Of a stretch of 64,000 nucleotides of DNA, positions 15,816-23,858 are shown in pieces. How positions within the stretch are numbered: position 1 is the first letter of the stretch; the number at the start of each line of letters is the position of its first letter. Where the stretch lies: assembly GCF_049331405.1 (NCBI RefSeq), contig NZ_CP186274.1:4154001-4218000 (forward strand), in the 5' to 3' direction. This stretch comes from PoT sp049331405 (lineage in GTDB: Bacteria > Planctomycetota > Planctomycetia > Isosphaerales > Isosphaeraceae). A program made the translations under genes and the position numbers. Below the pieces are notes generated by a model that worked only from the letters and a program-made list of their open reading frames with translations, was not told the origin of the DNA and did not search any database.

Positions 15816-17930
15816 TCAGCGATGCGACTGCGCCAGGAGCCAGTCGATGAGGGTCGGGTCGTTGTAGGCCCGGTCCCAGCTATTGTGCTCGACCCCCCGA
15901 AACTCTGTGTGGCGAGGGAAGGAGCCCACCGTCTTGAGGGTATCCGCCATGGCGCGGGCGTTCTGCACGGTCTCGAGCTTGTCCTCATCTCCGACGACGA
16001 TCCAGATCGGCATCGAGCGGAACGAGGCGGCCGTCTCGGGCTTGCCCTTGCCGCAGACCGGGACCACCGCGCGGAAGCGTTCGGGCCTCGAGGCCACGAG
16101 CCCCCATGATCCGCTGCCCCCCATCGAATACCCCGTCAGCACCACGCGTTCGCCGTCTCCCTTGTAGTTCGCGAGGACATCGTCGAGGATCGCCAGCGCG
16201 GCCTTCGTATCATCCGACTCGGAGTTCCAGGTCTCGCGAGCCTGGGGGAAGACCACGATCGCCGGGAAAGCCTCGGGCCTGGCCAGGATCGCCGGCCCCA
16301 ACCCTACCTGAGCGGCAAGGGCGCCGTCTGTGCCACACTCGCCCTTGCCATGAAGGTAGAGGATCACGGGGAAGGTCTTCTTGCCGTCGTACTTGGTCGG
16401 CAGGAACACGGAGTACTTCCGATCCACGCCCAGGGTGTTGAGGCTCCGGAGGTGGAAGCCGGGCGTCTCCAGTTGTTCCGGCGTCGGACGAGGCAGCGGC
16501 TGAATCAAGACGTCCTTGAATTCAATCTTCAAGGGTCCGCCGGCGTGGATCTGGACGGCGATCTTCCCTTCCCTGGCAATCGTCGGATCCTCCTCGGTGT
16601 ACTTGACCGAGGTCACGCCGTTGAGCGTGAGGGTGATCTTGTTCCCGATGGCCTTGACCACGTACTCATTCCAGCCGCCCATGTTCAGGCCCTTGACGGC
16701 CTTCTCATCCCCCTGGACGAGCACCTTGTTGCGGCGGGATTCGTCGTAGAGACTGCCCCAGTAGCCCTTACCGATATCCGCCTGATACCCGCGCATCTCG
16801 TGGCCCGGGATCCTCTCGCTGCGGAACTGGACGCCGCTGTTGCTGTCTTCCTGGCCGGTCAGGCGGAAGGTCAGCTTGAGGACGAAGTCTCCGTAGCTCT
16901 GCTCGGTGGCGAGGAAGTCGTTGTGATCGAGGCCGGGGGAGGTCCCGGTGAGGATCCCGTCCTTCGCCGACCAGAGCTTCTTGTCTCCTTCCCAGCCGGT
17001 CAGGTCCTTGCCGTTGAAGAGGGGGACGAACCCGGCCGTCTCCACATAGGCGGGCTCGCCGGAGAGGAGCCGGATCCAGCGGATGATCGTCGTGGCGAAG
17101 TAGGTCCCGCCCAGGTCTCCCTCGCCGCCGGGTCGCGACGAGTACGAGCCGTCGGAGTGCCGGCACTTGGCGATGAAGCCCTTGAGCTTCTCGAGGTCCG
17201 GGGTCTCCTTGAGCATGTAGAAGGTCCGCATGATCCGGTAGGAGGTCTCTAGCTCCGAGACGCCGTCGGCCTTGGACCACGCACCATCGGCATTCTGTCT
17301 GGCGCGGAGGGCCTGGAGGATCGCGTCCTTCTTGTCAACCTTCACCCCCATCCGCAGCAGGAGGGCCGTGGCGCCGCCGGTGTCGCGGGCCTGAGCGCCC
17401 CCCTTACCAAAGGTACCGTCAGAGTTGCGCATGGCCTCGACCTTCTTGGTCCAGGCCTCGAAGTCGGGCGAGGTCTTGCCGACGGCCTCGAGTCCCGCGG
17501 CAGCGATGCGGATCTCTTCAAACTCTTTTGCGTGCTTGGAGAAGTATTCGATGGCCCCCTTGGCATAGTCGTCGGCCGGGATCTTGAGCTCGGCGATCGC
17601 CATCAGGCCACTTGCCGTGATGCCGACGCTCGGCTCCCCGCCGGGCGTCGGGGCGAACCCTCCGGTCGACGGATCGTAGCAGGACTTGACAAACTTGATG
17701 CAGGCCAGGACATCGGGGATGGCGCCCTTGGTGTTCTTGAGGATCCGGATGGCCGTCGAGGTCGTCGAGAGCGTGGAAGGGGCTGACGGTTTGGGGCCGA
17801 ACCCGCCGTCGGAGTTCTGGTAGCTCGCCACGAGCGCCGCGGTCCGCACCAGATCTTCGGTCGATTGGGCATAAACCGATGGGACGAGCAAGAGGGCCCA
17901 TGCAGTCATGCCCAAGCCAATGCGCTTCAT
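15816..17930 (-). CDS. Three-domain exported protein: prenyltransferase repeats, DUF1080, esterase
   Basis: The 704-residue protein has a signal peptide ending near VYAQ and three parts. Residues about 20-290 are alpha-toroid repeats like prenyltransferase/squalene oxidase (NSDGGFGPKP, NSDGTFGKGG, NADGAWSKAD, HSDGSYSSRP). Residues about 300-475 are a DUF1080 / 3-keto-disaccharide-hydrolase jelly roll (PLFNGKDLTGWEG, NSGVQFRSERIPG, GWNEYVV). Residues about 485-704 are an alpha/beta-hydrolase with Ser in GYSMGGSG, Asp in VGDEDK and His in GVEHNSWD, so the triad looks complete. This suggests a secreted polysaccharide- or ester-degrading enzyme with scaffold repeats. An AGGAG site 7 bases upstream supports ATG 17930; the frame is open to 18014. 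Confidence 0.88.
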   Translation of the reverse strand: MKRIGLGMTAWALLLVPSVYAQSTEDLVRTAALVASYQNSDGGFGPKPSAPSTLSTTSTAIRILKNTKGAIPDVLACIKFVKSCYDPSTGGFAPTPGGEPSVGITASGLMAIAELKIPADDYAKGAIEYFSKHAKEFEEIRIAAAGLEAVGKTSPDFEAWTKKVEAMRNSDGTFGKGGAQARDTGGATALLLRMGVKVDKKDAILQALRARQNADGAWSKADGVSELETSYRIMRTFYMLKETPDLEKLKGFIAKCRHSDGSYSSRPGGEGDLGGTYFATTIIRWIRLLSGEPAYVETAGFVPLFNGKDLTGWEGDKKLWSAKDGILTGTSPGLDHNDFLATEQSYGDFVLKLTFRLTGQEDSNSGVQFRSERIPGHEMRGYQADIGKGYWGSLYDESRRNKVLVQGDEKAVKGLNMGGWNEYVVKAIGNKITLTLNGVTSVKYTEEDPTIAREGKIAVQIHAGGPLKIEFKDVLIQPLPRPTPEQLETPGFHLRSLNTLGVDRKYSVFLPTKYDGKKTFPVILYLHGKGECGTDGALAAQVGLGPAILARPEAFPAIVVFPQARETWNSESDDTKAALAILDDVLANYKGDGERVVLTGYSMGGSGSWGLVASRPERFRAVVPVCGKGKPETAASFRSMPIWIVVGDEDKLETVQNARAMADTLKTVGSFPRHTEFRGVEHNSWDRAYNDPTLIDWLLAQSHR

Positions 17931-18115
17931 CGAAGGCTCCTCACTACGGGCGGGAGGGAGATTGGGTCCGTGATGGACATCAGTCTGCCAAGGGAGGTTG
18001 GCCTCGGCAACCACCTTGTCGCCGCCCGGGCCTCTTCGCGCGCGGACTCGCCTCCCGTCGCTTGGATCGAAGCGGGAGGCGGTTGTCTCTGCGATCGAGG
18101 CGAGTGAGGGTGGGG

Positions 18116-18796
18116 TCAGTTCCCCGCCACGATCTTGCCGTCGCGGAGCCTGATGACGCGATCAGCCCAGCTCGCCACGTCGGGGCTGTGCGTCACGACG
18201 ACGAGGGTCAGGTGGCGTTCGCTCCGCAGCCTGGCGAGGAGTTCCAGTACCTCCGCCTGCGAGACACTGTCGAGGTTCCCGGTCGGCTCGTCGGCCAGGA
18301 GGAGGGACGGCTCGTTGGCCAGGGCCCTCGCGATGGCGACCCTCTGCCGCTCCCCGACCGACAGGCGATTCGGGTAATGCTTGAGCCGATGGGAAAGGCC
18401 CACATCGCGGAGCAACCCCTCGGCGCGACTGACTCGCTCTTCCCGGGGCCACTTCGCCTCGAACATGGGGATTTGCACGTTCTCGATCGCCGATAGCGTC
18501 GGCAACAGGTAGAACGACTGGAAGACGAAGCCAATCCGCAAGGCCCGATAGGAGTCGAGGTCCATCTCCTTGAGCGGCTTGCCTTCGAACATCACCTCGC
18601 CGGAGGTCGGCAGGTCGAGCCCGCCGAGCAGGCTCAATAGCGTGCTCTTGCCGCAACCGCTCGGCCCGGTGATGGCGACCGACTCGCCGGACGTGACCGC
18701 CAGCGAGACGCCCCGGAGGGCCTGGACCTCGCCGTCGGTGTAGATGCGGGTGAGCCCTTTGCCCTCGAGCAACGGGACCTGCTGGGCGTTACTCAT
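18116..18796 (-). CDS. ABC transporter ATP-binding protein, LolD/MacB/DevA type
   Basis: The 226-residue ATPase has Walker A GPSGCGKST, signature LSVGERQRVAIARA and Walker B LLLADEPTGNLD, whose PTGNLD form is typical of the LolD/MacB/FtsE group. It overlaps the preceding permease gene by 8 bases, so the two form one transporter of the type that works mechanically on the periplasmic side and expels lipids, lipoproteins or small amphiphiles. It is the last gene of the PKS operon; about 185 bases follow before the next start on the strand. No membrane-fusion protein gene is adjacent. Confidence 0.93.
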   Translation of the reverse strand: MSNAQQVPLLEGKGLTRIYTDGEVQALRGVSLAVTSGESVAITGPSGCGKSTLLSLLGGLDLPTSGEVMFEGKPLKEMDLDSYRALRIGFVFQSFYLLPTLSAIENVQIPMFEAKWPREERVSRAEGLLRDVGLSHRLKHYPNRLSVGERQRVAIARALANEPSLLLADEPTGNLDSVSQAEVLELLARLRSERHLTLVVVTHSPDVASWADRVIRLRDGKIVAGN

Positions 18797-19922
18797 GGCG
18801 GAGGGCCTCGGTCGGTTGCAGGGACGCGCCCCGGATCGCCGGATAGAGCCCGCCGAGCAGGCTCAAGCCCATCCCGAGGACGAGCCCCACGGCGATCACG
18901 GTCGGCGGCAGGTGGGAGGAGACGAATCCGCTCGAGGCGGGCAGGCGCGAGAGGACGTTGACGCCGGCGTAGCCGAGAATCACCCCCACAACCGCCCCCG
19001 CCCCTCCGAGGGCGAAGGCCTCGCCGAGGATCAGGGCCAGCACCCGTTTCCGCTTCCAGCCGAGCGCCCGCAGGAGCCCGATCTCGGTGGTCCGTTCGAA
19101 GACGGTCATCATCATCGTATTGAGCACGCCGACGGATCCGAGGATCAGGGCGATCGCCGAGGTAGCCCAGGCCATCGACTTGACCAGCCGGATGCGGATA
19201 TCCCCCTGGACGTAGTCGCGGGCCGGCACGGCGGCGATGCCGGGCACGGCCTTCTCGATTCTCGCCCTCACCTCTTCGATGAAGGGTCGATCGGGCCTGT
19301 CCGCCTTAACGACGAACCCGGTGACGTCCCCCTCGCGCCCCATCATCTTCTGGAGTGTGGCCCGAGGGATGATCAGGCCGCCGGTCTCGAAGAGGCTCTC
19401 GCTCTCGAAGATGCCGATGACCTTGAAGTGCTCTCCGGCAACCTTGAGGTCGTCGCCGATCTTCTTGCTCAGGTTCATCGCGAGGACGCTGCCGAGCATC
19501 GCGACGTTCGTGTCGGACTTCGTCAAGGTGCGCCCTTCGGTGACGTGGATCCCCGTAAAAAGGAGACTGTCGGGCTCCCAGCCGTTGATGAGGACGCTGA
19601 CGAGGTTCGCCTCCTCGAACGAGACCGTGTCCATCAAAGATCCCGCGGCATTCTTCACGCCGGGGACCTTGAGGAGGTCGTTGACGAGGCCCTCCTCGAG
19701 GTTGCTCGTCAACTTGTCGCTGACCCCCGCGCGTACGACCATGAGATCGATGCCCTTCGACTCGTTGATCGCGAGGAAGGAGCGTTCGAACCCCCAGGCG
19801 ATCCCGAGCAGGGTCACGACGGCGGAGATCCCGATCGAAAGCCCGACGACCGTCAGGACGGTCCGAACTCCGCGACGGAGGAGGTTTCTGACGATCAGCG
19901 TTGTGAATCGCATGCCGGGCAA
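18789..19922 (-). CDS. ABC transporter permease, FtsX/MacB/DevC type
   Basis: The 377-residue protein has the FtsX-family order: N-terminal TM (LTVVGLSIGISAVVTLLGIAWG), a large extracytoplasmic MacB_PCD-like domain of about 200 residues, and three C-terminal TM helices (SAIALILGSVGVLNTMMMTVFERTTEIGLLRALG marks the start of the conserved FtsX domain). It ends with ASLQPTEALRHE, the usual end of MacB-like permeases. It pairs with the ATPase at 18116. Placement directly after PKS and methyltransferase genes suggests it exports or places the operon's lipid-like product. That substrate is an inference. Confidence 0.92.
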   Translation of the reverse strand: MPGMRFTTLIVRNLLRRGVRTVLTVVGLSIGISAVVTLLGIAWGFERSFLAINESKGIDLMVVRAGVSDKLTSNLEEGLVNDLLKVPGVKNAAGSLMDTVSFEEANLVSVLINGWEPDSLLFTGIHVTEGRTLTKSDTNVAMLGSVLAMNLSKKIGDDLKVAGEHFKVIGIFESESLFETGGLIIPRATLQKMMGREGDVTGFVVKADRPDRPFIEEVRARIEKAVPGIAAVPARDYVQGDIRIRLVKSMAWATSAIALILGSVGVLNTMMMTVFERTTEIGLLRALGWKRKRVLALILGEAFALGGAGAVVGVILGYAGVNVLSRLPASSGFVSSHLPPTVIAVGLVLGMGLSLLGGLYPAIRGASLQPTEALRHE

Positions 19923-19992
19923 TTCTGCTGGAGCCGGTCGGGCGCAAGTCCGTCGATGGTGGTCATTAAAATAGTGCCTGGTCCGGGCGGCC

Positions 19993-20826
19993 TCAAGGGG
20001 CCTTCCCGACCATCACGTATCCGCCGCCGTGCCAGATCGACTCGTACTGAGAATCCTTGAGCACGCGACGGCCGATCTCGGCGATGTCCATGCGGTGGTG
20101 CCGCTCGACGAGGTCCGCGAAGTCGTTGCCGATCGAGCGGGCCACGAGCCAGCGGTCGAGCGACTTGAGCCCGATCTTGTGGAACATGAGACGATCCGTG
20201 AAGTTCGGGATCTCGTCGGATATCACGATCGTCGAGCCCGGCTTGACCACGCGGACCATCTCCCGGAGCGCCCCCTCGGGGTCGTGGAAGTGGTTGAACC
20301 CGCCGATGCTCAGCACCAAGTCGAACGACTCGTCGCGGAAGGGGAGCTGCTCGGCCTCGCCCAGGATCAGGCGGAGGTCGCGCCCTTCGTTACGCTTCAG
20401 GTTGTTCGAGAGTTGGAAGGTCGAGACGTCGATCCCGACGATGCTCCAATCTTCCGGCAGCCACTTCACGTAGACGCCGTCGCCGATCGCCACGTCGAGC
20501 AGCTTCAGGCCGGGTTCCTTGGGAAGGTGCTTCAGGATGACGTTTCGGCTCTTCCTTTCGCCCCCGTTGCAAAGGAAGAAGAACCATTCCCAGAACCGGA
20601 ATTTCGGCCAGAGCGGGCTGTTGTAGAAGTCGCGGGCGATGGCGTTGTCGGCCGCGTGCTGGTCCTTGACCACGAGGACGCCGTCGCGGATCGGATAGAC
20701 CTGGGCGCAACGATCGCAGACGAGCGTCTCGCCCGACGGGGTCAGATCCCCGGAGCAGGCGACGCAGTGGACGGGATCTGTATTCGTAATCCAGGTGGTT
20801 CCGGTGTTTTGCATGGTCATCGACAT
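19993..20826 (-). CDS. Class I SAM methyltransferase with N-terminal zinc ribbon (copy 1)
   Basis: The 277-residue protein has an N-terminal Trm112-like zinc ribbon with two Cys-x2-Cys pairs (CVAC and CDRC). A class I methyltransferase fold follows with motif I LLDVAIGDG near residue 95, a D after motif II (GIDVS), and the post-motif LSIGGFNHFHDPEGALREM. The FYNSPLWPKFRFWEWFFF segment between ribbon and fold is shared with the adjacent paralogue (FYDGPNWAGFKPWEQLF). A GAGGA site 9 bases upstream supports ATG 20826. It lies 12 bases after its paralogue in the operon. The methyl acceptor is unknown; the nearby PKS points to a lipid or polyketide. Confidence 0.88.
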   Translation of the reverse strand: MSMTMQNTGTTWITNTDPVHCVACSGDLTPSGETLVCDRCAQVYPIRDGVLVVKDQHAADNAIARDFYNSPLWPKFRFWEWFFFLCNGGERKSRNVILKHLPKEPGLKLLDVAIGDGVYVKWLPEDWSIVGIDVSTFQLSNNLKRNEGRDLRLILGEAEQLPFRDESFDLVLSIGGFNHFHDPEGALREMVRVVKPGSTIVISDEIPNFTDRLMFHKIGLKSLDRWLVARSIGNDFADLVERHHRMDIAEIGRRVLKDSQYESIWHGGGYVMVGKAP

Positions 20827-20838
20827 GGTTAGGCGTCC

Positions 20839-21669
20839 TCAACTGACGACAACGTCCACGAGACAGTATCCCAGACGATTCCAGATCGGGTAACGTCGGT
20901 GCCCGGGCCACTCGGCCCGCACCAGGGCTTCGACCTCGACGCGGTGGTCCAGCACCATCGAGACGAAATCCGGCTCGAGCCCCATGATTTGCAGGCCCAG
21001 ACGATCGAGTCCCTCGAGCCCGAGGACGTGTCCCGGGGCGAGCCGATAGAGGTCGGGCAACTCGTCGGCGACGATCAGGGGCGCACCTGGCCTCGCGACT
21101 CGTCGCATCTCGGCGAGGGCCGCGGCGTGGTCGCGGAAGTAGTTGAACCCGCCGACGGTGAAGACGGCGTCGAACTCGCCATCGGCAAAAGGTAAGGCCT
21201 CGGCCTCGGCCCAGGCGAGCCGGCCGCTCATTTCGGGGAACCGGTCGCGACAGCTTTCCAGCCGCGTCCTGGCGATGTCGACCCCGTAGAGGCTCCACGA
21301 AAGCGGTAGCAGCCGCACGTTCTCGCCGTCGCCGATACCGACCTCGAGCACCTTGGCATTGTGCGTCTGCGGCAGATGCCTGAGTACCTGCCGCCGAGCC
21401 CTGTCGATCCCCGGCCCCTGGAACCAGAGGAAGAGTTGCTCCCAGGGTTTGAACCCGGCCCAGTTCGGCCCGTCGTAAAACGAGGCGGCGACCCGGTTCG
21501 TCCCCCGGAGCGTCCCCAGGGCATGGAGGATCCCGTCGACCTCGGGGTATTCGATCCCGCAAGCCCGGCAATGCGTCCGACCCTCGAGCGCGAGCCCGCA
21601 AGGCGGACAGATCGCGATCTCGGAGAGTCCGGGGATGGCTCGGGGATCGATCTCAGGCAGGGCCAGCAC
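20839..21669 (-). CDS. Class I SAM methyltransferase with N-terminal zinc ribbon (copy 2)
   Basis: The 276-residue paralogue of the next gene has zinc-ribbon cysteines CPPC and CRAC, a FYDGPNWAGF linker, motif I VLEVGIGDGENV, GVDIA, and FTVGGFNYFRDHAAAL. The start is a GTG at 21669 with GGGAG 9 bases upstream; no ATG is available near the domain start. The two copies differ clearly in sequence, which suggests sub-specialisation on different positions or intermediates rather than recent duplication. It sits between the SDR and methyltransferase copy 1 in the operon. Confidence 0.87.
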   Translation of the reverse strand: MLALPEIDPRAIPGLSEIAICPPCGLALEGRTHCRACGIEYPEVDGILHALGTLRGTNRVAASFYDGPNWAGFKPWEQLFLWFQGPGIDRARRQVLRHLPQTHNAKVLEVGIGDGENVRLLPLSWSLYGVDIARTRLESCRDRFPEMSGRLAWAEAEALPFADGEFDAVFTVGGFNYFRDHAAALAEMRRVARPGAPLIVADELPDLYRLAPGHVLGLEGLDRLGLQIMGLEPDFVSMVLDHRVEVEALVRAEWPGHRRYPIWNRLGYCLVDVVVS

Positions 21670-21717
21670 GTGGAATGGCTCCCAACGTCGTTGCGAATCT
21701 CGGTTATGCCTCTGCGT

Positions 21718-22518
21718 TCAGAACTCGGTCGTCAGGGCCTGCGGCCCGGCGCGGTCCATCATCCAGTCGAACATGCGATTCGGGACCTTCTTCAAGAAGC
21801 CCATGCCCACCGCCGCGCTGAAGGGGAAGACGAAATCGCGTGGCTTTCGCACGATGGCTCGCACCAGCGACTTGGCGGCCTGGTCGGGCTCGAGCATCTT
21901 GACGGGCTTGCGGAAGGGCGTGTCCTGGGTGATCGCCGTCCGGACGAAGCCGGGATAGACCGTGGTGATCGAAACCCCTCGACGCTTGAGCGACGGGCGG
22001 AGCCCTTCGAGATACGTCGTCAGCGCGGCCTTCGACGCCGAGTATCCCGGCATCCAGGGCAAGCCTCGGTACCCGGCGACGCTGGAGATCCCCACGATGT
22101 GGCCCGACCCTCGCGCGAACATCCCCGGCAAGACCGCCTCAATCGAGCGGGCGACGCCCAGGACGTTGATCTCGAGCATGTCGCGGAAGGCGGGGATGTC
22201 GAGGTTCGTGGCGCTCGACAGGCCCCCGACCCCGGCGCAGGCCACCAGCGTCTCGACGGGACCGAGGCCGGATTCGATCGCGGCGACCGCCCGATGCAAC
22301 GACTCGGAGTCCTTGACATCCGCCACGGCGGAGACGACCGAGCACCCCTTGGCGCGGAGTTGCTCGGCCACTTGCTCCAGCGGCTCACGGGCTCGATCGA
22401 CGAGCCCGAGGCGGAATCCGTGGTCGGCCAGGGCGTGCGTCGTCGCGCGGCCGATGCCGTGGGCGGCGCCCGTCAGCATCAATACCGGAGCATTTTTCGA
22501 CTGGAATGTCATCGTCAT
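21718..22518 (-). CDS. Short-chain dehydrogenase/reductase (SDR)
   Basis: The 266-residue classical SDR has a TGAAHGIGR cofactor motif near residues 17-25, the VACAGVGG strand, Ser in GISSVAGYRG, and the catalytic YSASK motif. ADVKD after beta-3 and the family's PGFVRT motif are present. The C-terminal region (FPFSAAVGMGFLKKVPNRMFDWMM) is typical of SDRs acting on lipid-like substrates. Within the PKS operon it may reduce a keto intermediate or the released product, a role like that proposed for HetN-type reductases next to heterocyst glycolipid PKS genes. That role is inferred from context. Confidence 0.92.
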   Translation of the reverse strand: MTMTFQSKNAPVLMLTGAAHGIGRATTHALADHGFRLGLVDRAREPLEQVAEQLRAKGCSVVSAVADVKDSESLHRAVAAIESGLGPVETLVACAGVGGLSSATNLDIPAFRDMLEINVLGVARSIEAVLPGMFARGSGHIVGISSVAGYRGLPWMPGYSASKAALTTYLEGLRPSLKRRGVSITTVYPGFVRTAITQDTPFRKPVKMLEPDQAAKSLVRAIVRKPRDFVFPFSAAVGMGFLKKVPNRMFDWMMDRAGPQALTTEF

Positions 22519-22582
22519 ACGCTCGTCCCGGAATAGGCTGTTCTGGCCACGCCCCTTGAAACGCCCGAACTTCGAGCTTTGG

Positions 22583-23422
22583 TCAACGCAAGGCCACGAG
22601 GCGAGCCTCGAGGAACTCGCGGAGCAGTTGCAGGAACGCCTCGGGGTTCTCTTCCGGGGCCCGGTGCTTCGCGTCCGGCACGATGGCCGTCCGGCAATCC
22701 GGCAGGTGCTCGACCAGGTAGTTGGCCGTGCTGAGGAATGGCGAGTGCTCGCCGTAGAGCGCGAGCGTGGGGATGTTCACCCCGTGGATCAAGTCGACCG
22801 TCAGGCCGGCCGCGACCTTGGAGTCGGCGCCGCAGGTCGTGCCGCCGAGCCTCATGAGTCGGTTCAGGGCGGGGAGGCCTACCTCGCGTCGGAACTTGAG
22901 CAGGCGCTCGCCGTCGAGATGGACGACCTGGTCGAAGAAGCGGCCGAGGTCATACCAGTGCTCGTCCGAAAGCTCGACTCCCGCTCGGTCGGCCTCTTCG
23001 CGGAAGTTCTGCCAGTGTCCCCAGCGGCTCACGTCTTCGAGGTGACGCAAGGCCGGGAAGTAGGGATCAGACAGAACTAGCGTCTCGACCTTCTCGGGCT
23101 GCAGGGCGGCCGCGTGGAGCGCGATCACCCCGCCGAAGCTGTGCCCGACGATCCCCGCCTTCTCGATCTCGAGCTTGTCCATCAGGGCGAACAGGTCCGC
23201 CGCGTGGTCGGCCGACGTGTAATTCGTCGGCGGGGCGTCGCTGTAGCCATGGCCCCGGATGTCGAACGCCGTGACCCTGTGCGTCTCGCTCAGGGTCTGC
23301 ATCGCCCGGCAGAGGAACCAGATCGACAGGTCGCCCGTGACGCCGTGGATCAGGATCAGGTCGGGCCCGGAGCCGGCCTGCTGGTAGTGGAAGGTCAGGC
23401 CGTTGGCGGAGGTCATCGGCAT
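22583..23422 (-). CDS. Alpha/beta-hydrolase fold protein, possible thioesterase
   Basis: The 279-residue hydrolase has the oxyanion motif LIHGVTGD, nucleophile motif GHSFGG, an Asp-bearing strand, and a C-terminal His in PDAKHRAPEENPEAFLQLL. It has no signal peptide. ATG 23422 was chosen; the frame extends to a TTG at 23488 but without support. The PKS proteins have no obvious thioesterase domain, so this discrete hydrolase is the best candidate for product release or editing. That is inference from position between the ACP and SDR genes. Confidence 0.88.
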   Translation of the reverse strand: MPMTSANGLTFHYQQAGSGPDLILIHGVTGDLSIWFLCRAMQTLSETHRVTAFDIRGHGYSDAPPTNYTSADHAADLFALMDKLEIEKAGIVGHSFGGVIALHAAALQPEKVETLVLSDPYFPALRHLEDVSRWGHWQNFREEADRAGVELSDEHWYDLGRFFDQVVHLDGERLLKFRREVGLPALNRLMRLGGTTCGADSKVAAGLTVDLIHGVNIPTLALYGEHSPFLSTANYLVEHLPDCRTAIVPDAKHRAPEENPEAFLQLLREFLEARLVALR

Positions 23423-23510
23423 GGGGAAGGCCCCGGAAAAAGGAGTTGGGCGAGTCTCGTGTTGTTCGTCAGCGTCCGCAGGGCTCAAGGTGGACTCAAG
23501 CGATTGGCAC

Positions 23511-23798
23511 TCATGCCTGCGCCGTCAGATGTCGTTCCAGGAAGGCGACGAGGTCGCCGACCCTGATGTCGCGATCGGTCTTCCGCCCGAGGTCGGCCAT
23601 CATCTCGCCGAACGGTATACGGCGGCCGTAGTGCTGTTCCAGCGTCTCGCCCAGGACCACGGCGTCGATCGACGCGAGCCCGAGGTCCGCGAAGAACATC
23701 GTGTCCGGCCCGATCTCGTCCGCGTACTCGCGCCCGTGGAAGTTGCCCAGGATCTGACGCAGGTCGTCGAGGATCGAGTCTTGAGTGTAGGTCGACAT
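23511..23798 (-). CDS. Discrete acyl carrier protein
   Basis: The 95-residue protein is a free-standing carrier domain. The phosphopantetheine-attachment Ser is in DLGLASIDAV, around residue 43, in place of the usual DSL form but in a good context with the preceding Leu-Gly. It is longer than housekeeping ACP because of a TDRDIRVGDLVAFLERHL C-terminal helix. It starts 60 bases after PKS B. The operon thus has one integral ACP (in PKS A) and this one; it may load a starter, accept the product or serve the SDR and methyltransferases. Confidence 0.9.
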   Translation of the reverse strand: MSTYTQDSILDDLRQILGNFHGREYADEIGPDTMFFADLGLASIDAVVLGETLEQHYGRRIPFGEMMADLGRKTDRDIRVGDLVAFLERHLTAQA

Positions 23799-23858
23799 AT
23801 TCAGGCTTCCCGTGCTTTACGAGTCATTCATCAATATGAGGCTGTTTCGACCTTCGCG

